A DNA stretch of 64,000 nucleotides from Oscillospiraceae bacterium. Lineage in GTDB: Bacteria > Bacillota > Clostridia > Saccharofermentanales > Saccharofermentanaceae. Position 1 is the stretch's first letter; each line of letters opens with the position of its first letter. A model generated the notes under the pieces. That model did not search any database, was not told the origin of the DNA, and worked only from the letters and a program-made list of their open reading frames with translations. The DNA lies in NCBI GenBank assembly GCA_900176545.1, contig FWXP01000001.1:62001-126000 (forward strand), written 5' to 3'. Position numbers and translations under genes: made by a program. Shown piece by piece: positions 17,001-25,333 of this stretch.

Positions 17001-17076
17001 CTTCCTTATAAGCCAGGTTCTCTTTATAAGCATCAAGCGAACGACTCCTGCGCTTGTCCTCAAGAACAGGGAATGA
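14008..17076 (+). CDS. FtsX-like permease with long heptad-repeat extracytoplasmic domain
   Basis: This 1022-residue permease has an N-terminal helix (YLALMVLIGFAVYMVLSMMGS), a MacB-like periplasmic region, and a long Gly/Asp-rich repeat at about residues 250-490. The repeat is built of 7-residue units such as ELVDGVD, ELDSGVD and ELVDGMN, interrupted by a SG/AG-rich middle. Two FtsX core blocks follow: four helices from about 530, and a second set at about 880-1015. The repeat resembles the coiled stalk of YhgE/Pip-type proteins. It probably exports or extracts hydrophobic peptides or envelope components; substrate unknown. It is co-transcribed with the ATPase, 1 nt apart. Confidence 0.88.
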   Translation: MYGLMLRRACRDIKKNVGRYLALMVLIGFAVYMVLSMMGSAMSIIDQSADYDVILNVEDGQFTVFVPLNATELDKLISSGVSVEEHFSLDYEVLDGSVIRVFKNREDIDLITLHEGRLAETDNEAVLERRYCEEHGIKIGDTFELGGKSFTVTGIGAAPDYNMPVRNLSDTAVDSVAFGLMFITPSAYDSLLSEGNSMKSEDYVYAYRLNGAMSDDDLKAILEENEFDVADIDDPFFQEYWEEMVGRKDDLLEGIDDLNEGAQELRDGVNDLDSGVDELVDGVGEMQDAMPDLQSGANSLYSGASDLSSGIGSYTSGVSAATAGANELNDGIGQLSSGCSDLAAGSDQYMAGLCELNDTAYALSLSEDPFTAQIAGSFYQATSGLVAGYSGIDQGIDSVAQGTAAASSGASELAGGLNTLDSNSAALNSGASSLQNGIGEMRTGINELSDGVDELVDGVDELDSGVDELVDGMNEYADGVDEFTSEANDLIDEVFDIDTSNLVVYLPVADNARIDAAPDDVKNNLYSAMFVGVVALILFAYVISVFVVHSVDQESSVIGALYSLGVRRSALAFGYIVVPAIAAFIAGVIGTLVAVYASFGIPSNMQESFDYYSMPDMGPQVQPFLLIYGLVLPAVITILVNVLVIRGRLTRTPLSLLKNEQKAVKARDIKLGKMKFIPLFRIRQLLREMRTGFTVIFGMFLALLIVMLALNTFIYCYRVKELNVANTHYEYMYTYKYPEKEVPEGGYEAVFEETTKEFEGYNFDVALVGLTRNNPFFDMSALGDKDSEVILSASFAYKYHLSVGDEFTLTSKDGDKLYAFKVAGINDYQASMMVFMDIDACRDLFGESNDYFNAVFSDHPLEIESGRLNSTTTKKDIESASGVFVDSMKSLITTLIIAGAVIFVVVMYLMVKMMLDRAAFNISLVKVFGFKNGEVKKMYLDGNMIMIVAGALVCIPLCKAILNYVYPNFLVANVNTGLSQAFPLYIYGGVFAAILFLYFLISQVLFISIKRTTPALVLKNRE

Positions 17077-17127
17077 TAAAGACTTTCTTTCGTAAAGGTT
17101 AGTTTACATTTAAAGATATAATAGGTT

Positions 17128-17186
17128 CCTCCCGACCGATATAATGTAAGAGTAGTTGTATGCATTATAGGGTGGGAGGATTTTTT
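17128..17186 (+). other. Complementary arms CCTCCC/GGGAGG with T-run before the EAL gene
   Basis: CCTCCC (17128-17133) can pair with GGGAGG (17174-17179), which is also the ribosome binding site, followed by ATTTTTT. TATAAT boxes lie at 17117-17122 and 17140-17145. The loop is 40 nt, so the pairing is weak evidence for a terminator or SD-sequestering leader. Confidence 0.35.
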
Positions 17187-19109
17187 ATGACTCCTGTTGG
17201 GACAACCTATCTTGAGAATTACACGCCGGCCGCCGATGTGCTGGTCGTTGCAGTATGTGTTGTCTTCGTTATCCTCATAAGATCTGCCTATATCAATCGT
17301 ACCAGGAGCTTCAGGTATCTTCGCCACATGATCTACATGGCGGTCGTTGCTTCCGTGTCGAATCTTATCTTCCACGGTATATTGCCGCGTGCGGCAACCT
17401 TGCCGAATATTCTAATATATCTGCCTCACCTACTGTTCCATGCGAGCCTTTATTCGATCTTATGGCTTCAGGTCCAGTATCTGAAGGAGACCGTAAGGCT
17501 TACATTCAGAGAGAATCGGTTATATACCGTCTTATCGTCGTCGGGTCTTGTTGCATTGATCGTACTTGAGATCGTTCAGCCGCTATTCGGCTTCGGATTC
17601 TATATGGGAGCAGACAATACCCTTCACAGGGAGATCCCTGCCTTTATATTCGGTTACGTATTCTTCGTGCTTCTTATGCTGTCCATGCTCCTTAAGTACA
17701 GGGAGATGATATTCAGGGCTATACTTGTGGGCATATTATCTTCCGTCAGCATCTCGTTCCTTCTTATGCTCATTCAGGAGTGGGTAGGTGAGACGTCATA
17801 TACGGTATTTACATTCCTGTTTCCCATATATGCTCTGCTGTACCTTGCTCATTCCAATCCCTATGACCTGGAGATCGGTGCAGTAGACGAGCGTGCCTTT
17901 ACCGACCTTGTGGCCATAAGCTACGAACATAAGGATGAGCTCTATCTCATGAGCCTTTATATGCATGACTATGACGGTAAAGGCCAGCATTACCCTGAAG
18001 AACTTCAGAAGATGATAAAGCACTTTGTATATAAGTTCTTCAAGCATCCGACATTGTTCCTTATATCCGGCGGACATATGATACTCGTGGTTAGGACATC
18101 TTCTGATCCCGGCTATCTTGAAGGCGCAGAGAAGATGATAGAAGAGTTCATGAAGCTTTATTCCGAGTACAAGATCGATTATAAGATCGTTTATACGAAG
18201 AACGACGTGAGGCTCGCCGAGGATAACGATGTAGTGAACTTCATAAAGTATCTGCATTTCGACATGGATGAGAACAGTATATCCAAGCCGGGAGATAAAG
18301 AGATAGAAGCCTATCTTCGCTATAAGTACATCGTATCAGAGCTCGTGGATATCAATAACAAGCATGATCTTAATGACCCAAGGGTGCTCGTATATTGTCA
18401 GCCCGTTCTTAACATAAAGACAGGTAAGTACGATACGGCGGAGTCTCTGATGCGTCTGGATCTGCCCAAGACAGGTCTTATCTATCCTGATGAGTTCATA
18501 TATATCGCCGAAAGGCTCAAGTATATCTATACGCTTACACAGATAATACTTAATAAGACGTGCCTTAAGATAAAGGAGATGCTTGAGAACGGATACTATA
18601 TCCAGCGTATATCAGTCAATTTCTCCGTATACGATATAAGAGAGCCCGACTTCTGCGAGACCGTAGAGAAGATAATCAGGGATTCGGGTGTCCCTTACGA
18701 TAAAGTAGCAATCGAGATCACCGAGACTCAGAATGAGCGGGACTTCGAGAATATCAAGAAGAGGATAGACGAGCTCAAGGAGAGCGGCGTCAGGTTCTAC
18801 TTGGATGACTTCGGTACCGGCTATTCCAACTTCGAGCGTATCATGGAACTACCCTTTGATATCGTTAAGTTCGATCGTTCCCTGGTAATAGCTTCAGGTT
18901 CCGGCAATAAGTATAAGTCCATGGTATCCAATCTTGCCATGATGTTTGATAACGGTGACTATTCGGTTCTCTACGAAGGTGTCGAGAACGATGAGGACGA
19001 GAAGCGATGCATAGACATGAATGCCAAGTATCTTCAGGGATTTAAGTATTCTAAGCCGATCCCGATCGAGAGGCTCACAGAGTATCTGGATAAGGGGCAT
19101 GAAGACTGA
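17187..19109 (+). CDS. Membrane-bound EAL-domain protein (c-di-GMP phosphodiesterase) with degenerate GGDEF
   Basis: The N-terminal 230 residues hold about seven membrane helices. A degenerate GGDEF follows (ISGGHMILVV in place of GGDEF), unlikely to make c-di-GMP. The C-terminal EAL domain has ESLMRL with the metal-binding Glu419, EITET, LDDFGTGYSN with Asp539-Asp540, KFDRSL and YEGVEN. Most catalytic residues are kept, so hydrolysis of c-di-GMP to pGpG is plausible. The ATG at 17187 is chosen because GGGAGGA lies 7 nt before it. It precedes a FIST-EAL protein and a LacI-type sensor, forming a signalling cluster. Confidence 0.87.
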   Translation: MTPVGTTYLENYTPAADVLVVAVCVVFVILIRSAYINRTRSFRYLRHMIYMAVVASVSNLIFHGILPRAATLPNILIYLPHLLFHASLYSILWLQVQYLKETVRLTFRENRLYTVLSSSGLVALIVLEIVQPLFGFGFYMGADNTLHREIPAFIFGYVFFVLLMLSMLLKYREMIFRAILVGILSSVSISFLLMLIQEWVGETSYTVFTFLFPIYALLYLAHSNPYDLEIGAVDERAFTDLVAISYEHKDELYLMSLYMHDYDGKGQHYPEELQKMIKHFVYKFFKHPTLFLISGGHMILVVRTSSDPGYLEGAEKMIEEFMKLYSEYKIDYKIVYTKNDVRLAEDNDVVNFIKYLHFDMDENSISKPGDKEIEAYLRYKYIVSELVDINNKHDLNDPRVLVYCQPVLNIKTGKYDTAESLMRLDLPKTGLIYPDEFIYIAERLKYIYTLTQIILNKTCLKIKEMLENGYYIQRISVNFSVYDIREPDFCETVEKIIRDSGVPYDKVAIEITETQNERDFENIKKRIDELKESGVRFYLDDFGTGYSNFERIMELPFDIVKFDRSLVIASGSGNKYKSMVSNLAMMFDNGDYSVLYEGVENDEDEKRCIDMNAKYLQGFKYSKPIPIERLTEYLDKGHED

Positions 19110-19275
19110 GATACCCGCATCTTGAGCTCCTGACGATAAAATCGTAAGAATTTGAAGGAATTAACACTTTTTTCAAATAATGTTGAAGTATTCCACAGGA
19201 AACTATAGTAAGGTGTAAATAAATCTTTAGATATATTGCAGACGTGCGTAGGGAACACGGAGGGGCGACCGGATA

Positions 19276-21888
19276 ATGTACACTTGGAACTTTCAATATA
19301 TTTCGAAGAACAGGCTTGCCGAAGCATTAGGACAGTTAAGGCTCAATGACCATAAAGGTGATGTGCTCATAAGGATCCATACCGCAATCCATATAGGAGA
19401 TGAAGCGGTAGATCTTGCCAGGTTCATAAAGAACATAATCCCCAAGGCTAAGATATTCGGTACGAGTACTTCGGCCGTTATAAGCTGGGGACAGCTGCTC
19501 CCCAACAGATGCGTTATCTCGGTTACCGCGACTGAAGATGTCAGGGTCAATACTTATATGACCGCCACTCTGGATGAAGTTACCGGACAGCCGATGGATC
19601 CCGATGTGCTCTGCAGGAGGATCAAGTACGAGACCGTATTTGACGATACTAAGCTCCTGCTTACTTTCCTTACACGTAAGTACATCGAGCTCAATTCCTT
19701 TATCGACAGATGTAATGACGCATTCCCCGGCGTACAGATGGTAGGCGGACTTGCCAATACAGGTGATCTCAGCATGAAGAGATTCCTGGATTCGGGATTT
19801 GTCTTCAATGAGAACGGCTGGTCAGACAGTGCCATTATCGTAGCTTCATTCGGAGGCGCCAAGCTCGAGTGCATGAGTTCTTATGCTACGGGTGTGCAGC
19901 CTTTCGGAGAGGAGTGTGAGGTAACCGAGACTTTCGCTCATTCCATACTCACCCTTAACGGCAAGGATGCCGCAAAGGAGTACATCCTCGGTGTAGGTGA
20001 AGACTTAAGGGACAAGGCAGAGCTTACAAGTCTCTTCCCGTATGCATACTCCGATGCGGGTAATGTTCCCGTATTCGTGCGTTTTTCCCGGGATGAATCC
20101 ATAGAGGATCTTTATCCCAAGGACCAGCCTCTGTACAGGAATGAATATGATTCCCATCCCGATCTTGATACCACAAAGGGAAGGGAACTGCTGTCCGCTT
20201 ATCAGAAGGTAAGCGTCGGACGTAAGCTCCGTCGTGCGTTTATCTACGACCGACAGGTCATCGCGGATAACAGATCCATGTTCAGGAAAGTAGAGAACTT
20301 CAAGAAGGCTGAGACACTGTTCAGCTATTCCTGCATAGTAAGGTCCATGATCTACTCCAACTGCGTTAAGTGGGAACTGTCCGCATATGCAAATTCCAAT
20401 ATAAGCGGATGCATCACTGAAGGTGAGATCGTATGCGTCGACGGAAGGAATACCTTAGCTAACTGCTCCTTCGTTATCTCAGTGTTCGGTGAGAGGGAAG
20501 AGGCACAGGAGTATAACCCCTACGTATTCTCCCATACGGAGTCTCTGTCGCAGGATAATAAGATCCTCCTTAACTATCTTCTTGATGTGGAGAGCTACCT
20601 TGAGAAGAACAATAAGGACGAAGCTGCTTCCAATCTTCGTGAGTTCGTCAAGGATTGTGAATCCAAGCTCTTATTCTCGGAGGAAGATGAGATCCCCAAT
20701 GCCGCTGCACTCTCTATGGATATCAAGCTGGGCGGCTACGACCGCGTGTGCATGATAAGCGTATCCGGAGTCGCCGGCATGAAGGCAGTATTCTCGGAAG
20801 AACTCGTCAATCTTACCAGAAGGGATCTCATATCGAAGTGTTCCGGCTATGCGAAGTCCAAAGGCTACAGGGTATATATGATAGATGAGTGGCAGCTTGC
20901 GATCGCAGAGACATCATATAAGGTCACGCTGTCCGGGTTTACCGCCGATATGGAGAAGCTCCAGAGAGATCTGTTTGAATACTCGGAGGATCACATCGCC
21001 ATAGTCCCCATGTTCTGCCTTATAGACGGATGTACGGAAGAGAACCTGGATTCCCTGTACTACAAGGCAAGGATAGATATGGCCAATAAGAACGTACAGT
21101 TCATCGTGGTAAATGCCCTCGATACCAAGCTCGATGTCGACAGTATCCTGGAGAGATACCATATAGTAAACGTCATCAAATATGCCATCGATAACGATAA
21201 GGTCATCCCTTATTTCCAGGGCATCTACGATAACAGGACCAACAGTATCCATCACAATGAGTCTCTTATGAGGCTACAGGATGAGACAGGTAAGATCTAC
21301 TATCCCGGCAGCTTCCTTGATGTAGCAAGATCCTACGGACTCTTATACGACGCATTATCGCGCAAGATGATCGAGAAGGTCTTCGATAAGTTCAGGGATA
21401 TCGAGGATAAGAGCGTCAGCATGAACGTAAGTATCCGTGATATCAAGGATAAGGAGATGAGCGAGTTTATATTCGACTCACTGGCATCAGTGGCTCACCC
21501 GGAGAACTTCGTATTCGAGATCCTGGAGAACGAAGATATAGATGACTACAACCTCATGATGGCATTCGTAGACCGTATACACGATCTCGGAGGCAAGATC
21601 TCCATAGATGACTTCGGAAGCGGATTCTCCAATCTTCAGCATATAGCGGAGATACATTCCGACTTTATAAAGATCGACGGTTCTATAGTCAAGAGGTGTC
21701 ACGAGAATGTGGAGTCCGAGCATCTCGTAGCTCTTATCACTTACTGGAAGAAGCTCGGAGACGACAGGGTGAAGATCGTAGCAGAATTCGTTGAGAATCA
21801 GGAGATACAGGACGTACTCCTCAATTATAATATCGACTTCTCACAGGGCTATCTGTTCTCGAAGCCTTCTCCTGAGCTCATGGAGTGA
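19276..21888 (+). CDS. FIST-sensor / degenerate GGDEF / EAL protein
   Basis: The 870-residue cytoplasmic protein has a FIST_N plus FIST_C ligand-binding region at about 1-400 (hallmarks IFGTSTSAVI, VGGLANTG and FSYSCIVR), proposed to sense amino acids or small metabolites. A degenerate GGDEF follows at about 470-620 (IDEWQLAI at the active-site position). The C-terminal EAL at about 635-870 has ESLMRL, FEILENE, IDDFGSGFSN with Asp778-Asp779, KIDGSIV, EFVEN and QGY. It is probably a c-di-GMP phosphodiesterase under FIST control. The start follows CGGAGGGG about 10 nt upstream. The gene at 21895 begins 6 nt after its stop. Confidence 0.9.
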   Translation: MYTWNFQYISKNRLAEALGQLRLNDHKGDVLIRIHTAIHIGDEAVDLARFIKNIIPKAKIFGTSTSAVISWGQLLPNRCVISVTATEDVRVNTYMTATLDEVTGQPMDPDVLCRRIKYETVFDDTKLLLTFLTRKYIELNSFIDRCNDAFPGVQMVGGLANTGDLSMKRFLDSGFVFNENGWSDSAIIVASFGGAKLECMSSYATGVQPFGEECEVTETFAHSILTLNGKDAAKEYILGVGEDLRDKAELTSLFPYAYSDAGNVPVFVRFSRDESIEDLYPKDQPLYRNEYDSHPDLDTTKGRELLSAYQKVSVGRKLRRAFIYDRQVIADNRSMFRKVENFKKAETLFSYSCIVRSMIYSNCVKWELSAYANSNISGCITEGEIVCVDGRNTLANCSFVISVFGEREEAQEYNPYVFSHTESLSQDNKILLNYLLDVESYLEKNNKDEAASNLREFVKDCESKLLFSEEDEIPNAAALSMDIKLGGYDRVCMISVSGVAGMKAVFSEELVNLTRRDLISKCSGYAKSKGYRVYMIDEWQLAIAETSYKVTLSGFTADMEKLQRDLFEYSEDHIAIVPMFCLIDGCTEENLDSLYYKARIDMANKNVQFIVVNALDTKLDVDSILERYHIVNVIKYAIDNDKVIPYFQGIYDNRTNSIHHNESLMRLQDETGKIYYPGSFLDVARSYGLLYDALSRKMIEKVFDKFRDIEDKSVSMNVSIRDIKDKEMSEFIFDSLASVAHPENFVFEILENEDIDDYNLMMAFVDRIHDLGGKISIDDFGSGFSNLQHIAEIHSDFIKIDGSIVKRCHENVESEHLVALITYWKKLGDDRVKIVAEFVENQEIQDVLLNYNIDFSQGYLFSKPSPELME

Positions 21889-21894
21889 CCTGAT

Positions 21895-23631
21895 ATGCGC
21901 GGTACGAATAAGAAAAGGACCGTAGGTCTCATAATCGAGAATCTCTTCACCGAGTTCGCTCAGGAGGTCATCCAGAACGTTATAAGTTCCAGCAGGCTCA
22001 ACAGCGACATCGATGTCGTAATAGTCGCGGGAAAATACGATCCTTCAGATGATCCGGAAGATCACCAGCACAGGTATAAGAGAGTCTATAACTCCGTATA
22101 CAGGCTGGAGGAGCTCTGTAACTTCGACGGACTTATAATCTCCCTGGGAAGCATGGAGAAGATAAAGCGTGAAGTCATAGAGAAGAGATACTTCGAGAGT
22201 CTCAAGGATACCCCCAAGGTATTCGTCGTATCTGACCTTGAAGGACAGCCTTCCGTCAACTACGATAACTCTACGGGAATAGATGAAGCCGTTGACTGTC
22301 TTGTCAACGCTTACGGACTGTCCAGGTTCTGCATGCTGGGCGGTCGTGAGGATAATGTAGATGCCAGGGCCCGTAAGACTCTGTATGCGGATGCCCTCGC
22401 ACGCAATAAGATAGAATTTACCGACAGGAACTATGTGTCGGGAGATATGTCTGCCGACACCCAGGAGCCTGCCAGAGAACTCCTCGATAATAACCCGGAT
22501 GTGCAGGCGATATTCTGTGTCAACGATGCTTCCGCCGTAGGACTCTTCGACATAATGGCGCAGAGAGGGCTGGAACCCGGTAAGGACATAATGGTATTCG
22601 GATTCGATAATACTACCGCTGCGGGAAGGATGTCGCCGACATTGGCTTCTATCGGAGCTTCCGAAGTGACGCTGGGGCAGAAGGCCATGGAGGAAGTCCT
22701 CTCCCAGATGAACGGCAACCCGCCCAAGAGCGTTCTCATCCCTACGAGGATCTACGGCAGGGAGTCCTTTGAATACGAGATGTACGAATATACAACGATG
22801 GAGCTGGTCAGTGCCGATTCCCAGTTTATCTATAAGATGTTCGACGACTGCTTCTATCGCTACAGATATGAGTTCAGGGACAGGGAGTCAGTTAATCTTC
22901 CCAGGCTCTTTTATGCCTTCATGTCTAAGATCTTGAAGACCATAAGGTCCAAGTACTTAAGTGTCGAGGATTATGACGAGATATGTAAGCTCATAGATAT
23001 CTTCTTCGATAACGGCGCGATGGATTATACGGATGCGGGGAAGTTCACCAAGAGCGTGGAGCTCCTGCAGAACAGCGTTAATTACTTAGCGGGTAATAAC
23101 AGGAACGTCAACAGGCTCTTTGCCAGGATGAAGGACAGAGCGATCATCGCACTGGCAGAGAACAAGCTTCGATCTAACGATAAGCTCATAACGGGCAGGC
23201 AGAAGATACAGAACATGATGGTCGAGACCGTATCCTACAGTCAGGACACTGAGTCTGCCGTTAACAGGATCGTAAGGAACTTCGATAAGCTGGGCCTTAT
23301 GAACTCCGCTCTGTACCTCTTTGAACATTCCGTGACCTTCGAAGAGGACAAAGAGGAACTGTTCCCGCCGTCTATCGATCTTAAGTGCGTCATGAAAGCA
23401 GGTGAACTCTATGTTATCCCCAAGGAGAGGCAGGGAGGACCTACGGGAGATATGTTCAGGAGAGTAGAACTTCCTTCGAAATGCTCCGAATACGTGCCTT
23501 TCCCCATATTCTACAAAGAGTCGATATACGGCTTCCTTGTATGTGAATACAGCGATGAGATCGCCAACAGCGGTGAGTACTTTGCCGATCAGCTTGCAAG
23601 GACACTCTACATGAACGAGAACTTCAGGTAG
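21895..23631 (+). CDS. Orphan LacI-type periplasmic-binding-like sensor without DNA-binding or output domain
   Basis: Residues 8-300 form a type I periplasmic-binding fold as in LacI/GalR regulators (VGLIIENLFTEFAQEV, FDGLIISLG, IFCVNDASAVGLFDIM, VFGFDNTTAAGRMSPTLASI). There is no N-terminal helix-turn-helix and no signal peptide. The C-terminal half (about 300-578) is helical and ends in a GAF-like region finishing at ADQLARTLYMNENF. In related clostridial proteins this position leads into a GGDEF output domain; here the protein simply stops and no remnant follows. It starts 6 nt after the FIST-EAL gene, so it may sense a sugar-like ligand and act through its EAL partners. That role is inference. 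Confidence 0.78.
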   Translation: MRGTNKKRTVGLIIENLFTEFAQEVIQNVISSSRLNSDIDVVIVAGKYDPSDDPEDHQHRYKRVYNSVYRLEELCNFDGLIISLGSMEKIKREVIEKRYFESLKDTPKVFVVSDLEGQPSVNYDNSTGIDEAVDCLVNAYGLSRFCMLGGREDNVDARARKTLYADALARNKIEFTDRNYVSGDMSADTQEPARELLDNNPDVQAIFCVNDASAVGLFDIMAQRGLEPGKDIMVFGFDNTTAAGRMSPTLASIGASEVTLGQKAMEEVLSQMNGNPPKSVLIPTRIYGRESFEYEMYEYTTMELVSADSQFIYKMFDDCFYRYRYEFRDRESVNLPRLFYAFMSKILKTIRSKYLSVEDYDEICKLIDIFFDNGAMDYTDAGKFTKSVELLQNSVNYLAGNNRNVNRLFARMKDRAIIALAENKLRSNDKLITGRQKIQNMMVETVSYSQDTESAVNRIVRNFDKLGLMNSALYLFEHSVTFEEDKEELFPPSIDLKCVMKAGELYVIPKERQGGPTGDMFRRVELPSKCSEYVPFPIFYKESIYGFLVCEYSDEIANSGEYFADQLARTLYMNENFR

Positions 23632-23674
23632 GATATTGCCTCAAAATCCCTCGCATTTAAGGTGCTTACTTTGA

Positions 23675-23705
23675 TATAATCCCCTCCGGATAAAAGTTCG
23701 GAGGG
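23675..23705 (+). promoter_or_regulatory. Promoter with overlapping inverted repeat that includes the ribosome binding site
   Basis: TATAAT (23675-23680) is followed directly by CCCTCCG (23682-23688), which pairs with CGGAGGG (23699-23705). The 3' arm is also the Shine-Dalgarno for the ATG at 23713. Initiation would fall within the 5' arm, so only read-through RNA from upstream could sequester the site. Confidence 0.5.
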
Positions 23706-23712
23706 TTATGTT

Positions 23713-24423
23713 ATGGATGCAGGAAAACTCGCACAGATAAAGGGAGAAGGTGAGCTTCGTTTTGCAAAGGCGGGACTTACTCTTGTCGGCTGCTATGCCG
23801 TCCTGCTCATACTGTCGATGGTGCCTTTCGGGGTGTTTACCGGTATGGGAAGGATCCTTATACATATGCCTCCTGTTGTTAACGGGATCTTCAGGATCAC
23901 ATTCCAGTGCCTGATCTCCATGTTCCTTATCGGACCTCTGACCGTGGGGATGAAGAAAGGGATGCTGAACCTTAAGGAGAGTGAGGATATCACGGGATGC
24001 CTCTTTTATGCCTTTGACAGTACGAGATACATGAAGATAGTACGCGGGCTGGTCCTTTATACCCTGATCGGAGTTGTCATGTCGGTACTGAACTTTATTG
24101 ACGAGATACTGCCGATAAAGTTATTTTATGTACCTGTTATCTTTATGTCGTTTGCAATAGCCTTTATCCAGGTATTCATGCTCTGCTTCGTAGAGTACTT
24201 AGTCGCCGAGGATCACGATATCTCTCCCGTCGATGCCTGCACTAATAGCATTAACCTTATGAACGGACATAAGAAGGACCTCTGGAACTTCATCCTTCTT
24301 TATCTGAAGGAGATCCTCATCTGTATAGTTACATGCGGTCTGGGCTTATTCTACTATGTTCCCAAGTACCAGTGCGGCTTTACATGCTTTTACGAGCACC
24401 TTAAGGAGAACAGCGATACGTGA
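23713..24423 (+). CDS. DUF975-like integral membrane protein
   Basis: This polytopic membrane protein has 236 residues and about five to six helices (for example LTLVGCYAVLLILSMVPFG, CLISMFLIGPLTVGM, LYTLIGVVMSVLNFI and IFMSFAIAFIQVFMLCFVEYLVAE). The final segment, LWNFILLYLKEILICIVTCGLGLFYYVPKYQCGFTCFYEHL, matches the pattern of DUF975 proteins of Firmicutes. Function is unknown. The downstream HAD gene starts on a GTG that overlaps its stop, so the two are translationally coupled. Confidence 0.72.
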   Translation: MDAGKLAQIKGEGELRFAKAGLTLVGCYAVLLILSMVPFGVFTGMGRILIHMPPVVNGIFRITFQCLISMFLIGPLTVGMKKGMLNLKESEDITGCLFYAFDSTRYMKIVRGLVLYTLIGVVMSVLNFIDEILPIKLFYVPVIFMSFAIAFIQVFMLCFVEYLVAEDHDISPVDACTNSINLMNGHKKDLWNFILLYLKEILICIVTCGLGLFYYVPKYQCGFTCFYEHLKENSDT

Positions 24424-25058
24424 ACAGCATAATATTCGATATGGACGGAGTCATATTCGACTCCGAGAAAGCCGTGTTCGGACTATGGAAAGAGTTAGCA
24501 GAGAAGTATGGTTTCCCTGACATAGATGAAGTCTATAAGAGAACGGTAGGCGTGAACAGCGACTCTACACGTAAGATCTTCTTCGATCACTACGGACCTG
24601 ATTTCCCATTTGACGAATACCTGAGGGAAGAATCGCAGATGTATCACAGCAGATACGATGACGGCAGGCTCCCCTTAAAGCCTGATATAGAGCGAGTGTT
24701 GGAGTATATAAAGAACAGAGGCTATAAGATAGCGATAGCATCTTCCACGAGAGCTGAGCTCGTTAAGAGACAGATCGAGAACGCAGGCCTTATAGAATAC
24801 TTCGATGTAATAGTCGGAGGCGATATGGTAACAAGGAGCAAGCCTCATCCTGATATCTTCCTGGAAGCTGCAGAGAGGCTGGACGCTATACCTGAAGAGA
24901 CATACGTTATAGAGGATTCCTTCAACGGCATAAGAGCAGCACACGCCGGCGGATTCATCCCGGTCATGGTACCCGATATGCTCCCTCCGGACGATGAGAT
25001 GAAGACGAAGGCAAGCTTCATCTTTGACACCTTAAGGGAGGTGGAGAGTATCCTCTGA
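24420..25058 (+). CDS. HAD hydrolase, beta-phosphoglucomutase / phosphatase-like
   Basis: This is a cytoplasmic HAD phosphatase or mutase with 212 residues and an alpha-helical C1 cap. Motif I is FDMDGVIFDSE, motif II is ASSTR, motif III Lys is in RSKPHPDIF, and motif IV is VIEDSFNGIRAA. The DGVIFDSE start and the KP-x-PD-x-F motif point to the beta-phosphoglucomutase/DOG phosphatase group; I cannot tell mutase from phosphatase. GTG start overlapping the previous stop (GTGA). A near-consensus promoter for a small RNA begins 6 nt after its stop codon. Confidence 0.88.
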   Translation: MNSIIFDMDGVIFDSEKAVFGLWKELAEKYGFPDIDEVYKRTVGVNSDSTRKIFFDHYGPDFPFDEYLREESQMYHSRYDDGRLPLKPDIERVLEYIKNRGYKIAIASSTRAELVKRQIENAGLIEYFDVIVGGDMVTRSKPHPDIFLEAAERLDAIPEETYVIEDSFNGIRAAHAGGFIPVMVPDMLPPDDEMKTKASFIFDTLREVESIL

Positions 25059-25063
25059 GCTCG

Positions 25064-25092
25064 TTGACTGCCATCTCCTACAGCGATATAAT
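25064..25092 (+). promoter_or_regulatory. Near-consensus promoter of the small RNA opposite the toxin gene
   Basis: TTGACT (25064-25069), a 17-bp spacer and TATAAT (25087-25092). This is one of the best promoters in the window, yet no open reading frame with a ribosome binding site follows on this strand before the terminator at 25143-25181. Confidence 0.8.
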
Positions 25093-25104
25093 CAAGATAT
25101 AAAA

Positions 25105-25131
25105 GAGGCATTACCGATAGACGGTGTCCTC
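25105..25131 (+). repeat. Hairpin repeat, left copy
   Basis: The arms are GAGG and CCTC, with inner ACCG/CGGT. An inverted, slightly longer copy lies at 25334-25367, so the small RNA and the toxin mRNA begin with closely similar hairpins (shared elements GAGG, ATTACC, CGGT, GTCCTC). Confidence 0.55.
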
Positions 25132-25142
25132 AGTTAGCAATC

Positions 25143-25181
25143 AAAAATGATCGTTACTTTGGATTGGGGCGATCATTTTTT
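25143..25181. terminator. Bidirectional intrinsic terminator shared by small RNA and toxin mRNA
   Basis: AAAAATGATCG (25143-25153) pairs with CGATCATTTTT (25170-25180), 11 bp, with T-runs on both strands. The toxin stop codon lies within the stem. Confidence 0.75.
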
Positions 25182-25265
25182 CTTGTCTTTCATCACTGTC
25201 ACAACAAGTGTGATAAGCGCTACGATCAGCATCCCGAACTGGAACAATTCGTTATACGTAACCAT
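25173..25265 (-). CDS. Putative holin-like small toxic membrane peptide (type I toxin)
   Basis: This 30-residue peptide starts MVTYNELFQFGM, continues with one hydrophobic helix (LIVALITLVVTVM) and ends in the basic tail KDKKK. That is the layout of the 'putative holin-like toxin' family of Firmicutes type I systems. The ribosome binding site AAAGGAGGTG (complement of 25272-25281) is very strong. In the predicted mRNA, CACCTTCT (complement of 25317-25324) can pair with AGGAGGTG (complement of 25272-25279, one G-U pair), burying the ribosome binding site, as in inert full-length toxin mRNAs. A convergent small RNA overlaps its 3' end. Confidence 0.72.
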   Translation of the reverse strand: MVTYNELFQFGMLIVALITLVVTVMKDKKK

Positions 25266-25333
25266 AAGACTCACCTCCTTTGTACAAACTCCCTCAGAGA
25301 AATCATATTGAGATCCAGAAGGTGTAGTACTAA

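Larger units (their letters stand above)
25099..25185 (+). ncRNA. Candidate antitoxin small RNA (about 85 nt)
   Basis: The strong promoter at 25064-25092 and the terminator at 25143-25181 define a transcript of about 85 nt. It opens with a hairpin (GAGG 25105-25108 with CCTC 25128-25131, ACCG with CGGT inside). Its 3' end is antisense to the 3' end of the toxin gene at 25173-25265. This convergent, 3'-overlapping layout is that of txpA/RatA-type type I toxin-antitoxin loci. Expression is predicted, not observed. Confidence 0.6.

Noticed and set aside
17090-19275. c-di-GMP riboswitch near the EAL genes
   Set aside because: I searched the intergenic regions around 17090-17187 and 19110-19275 and found no GEMM-I or GEMM-II core.
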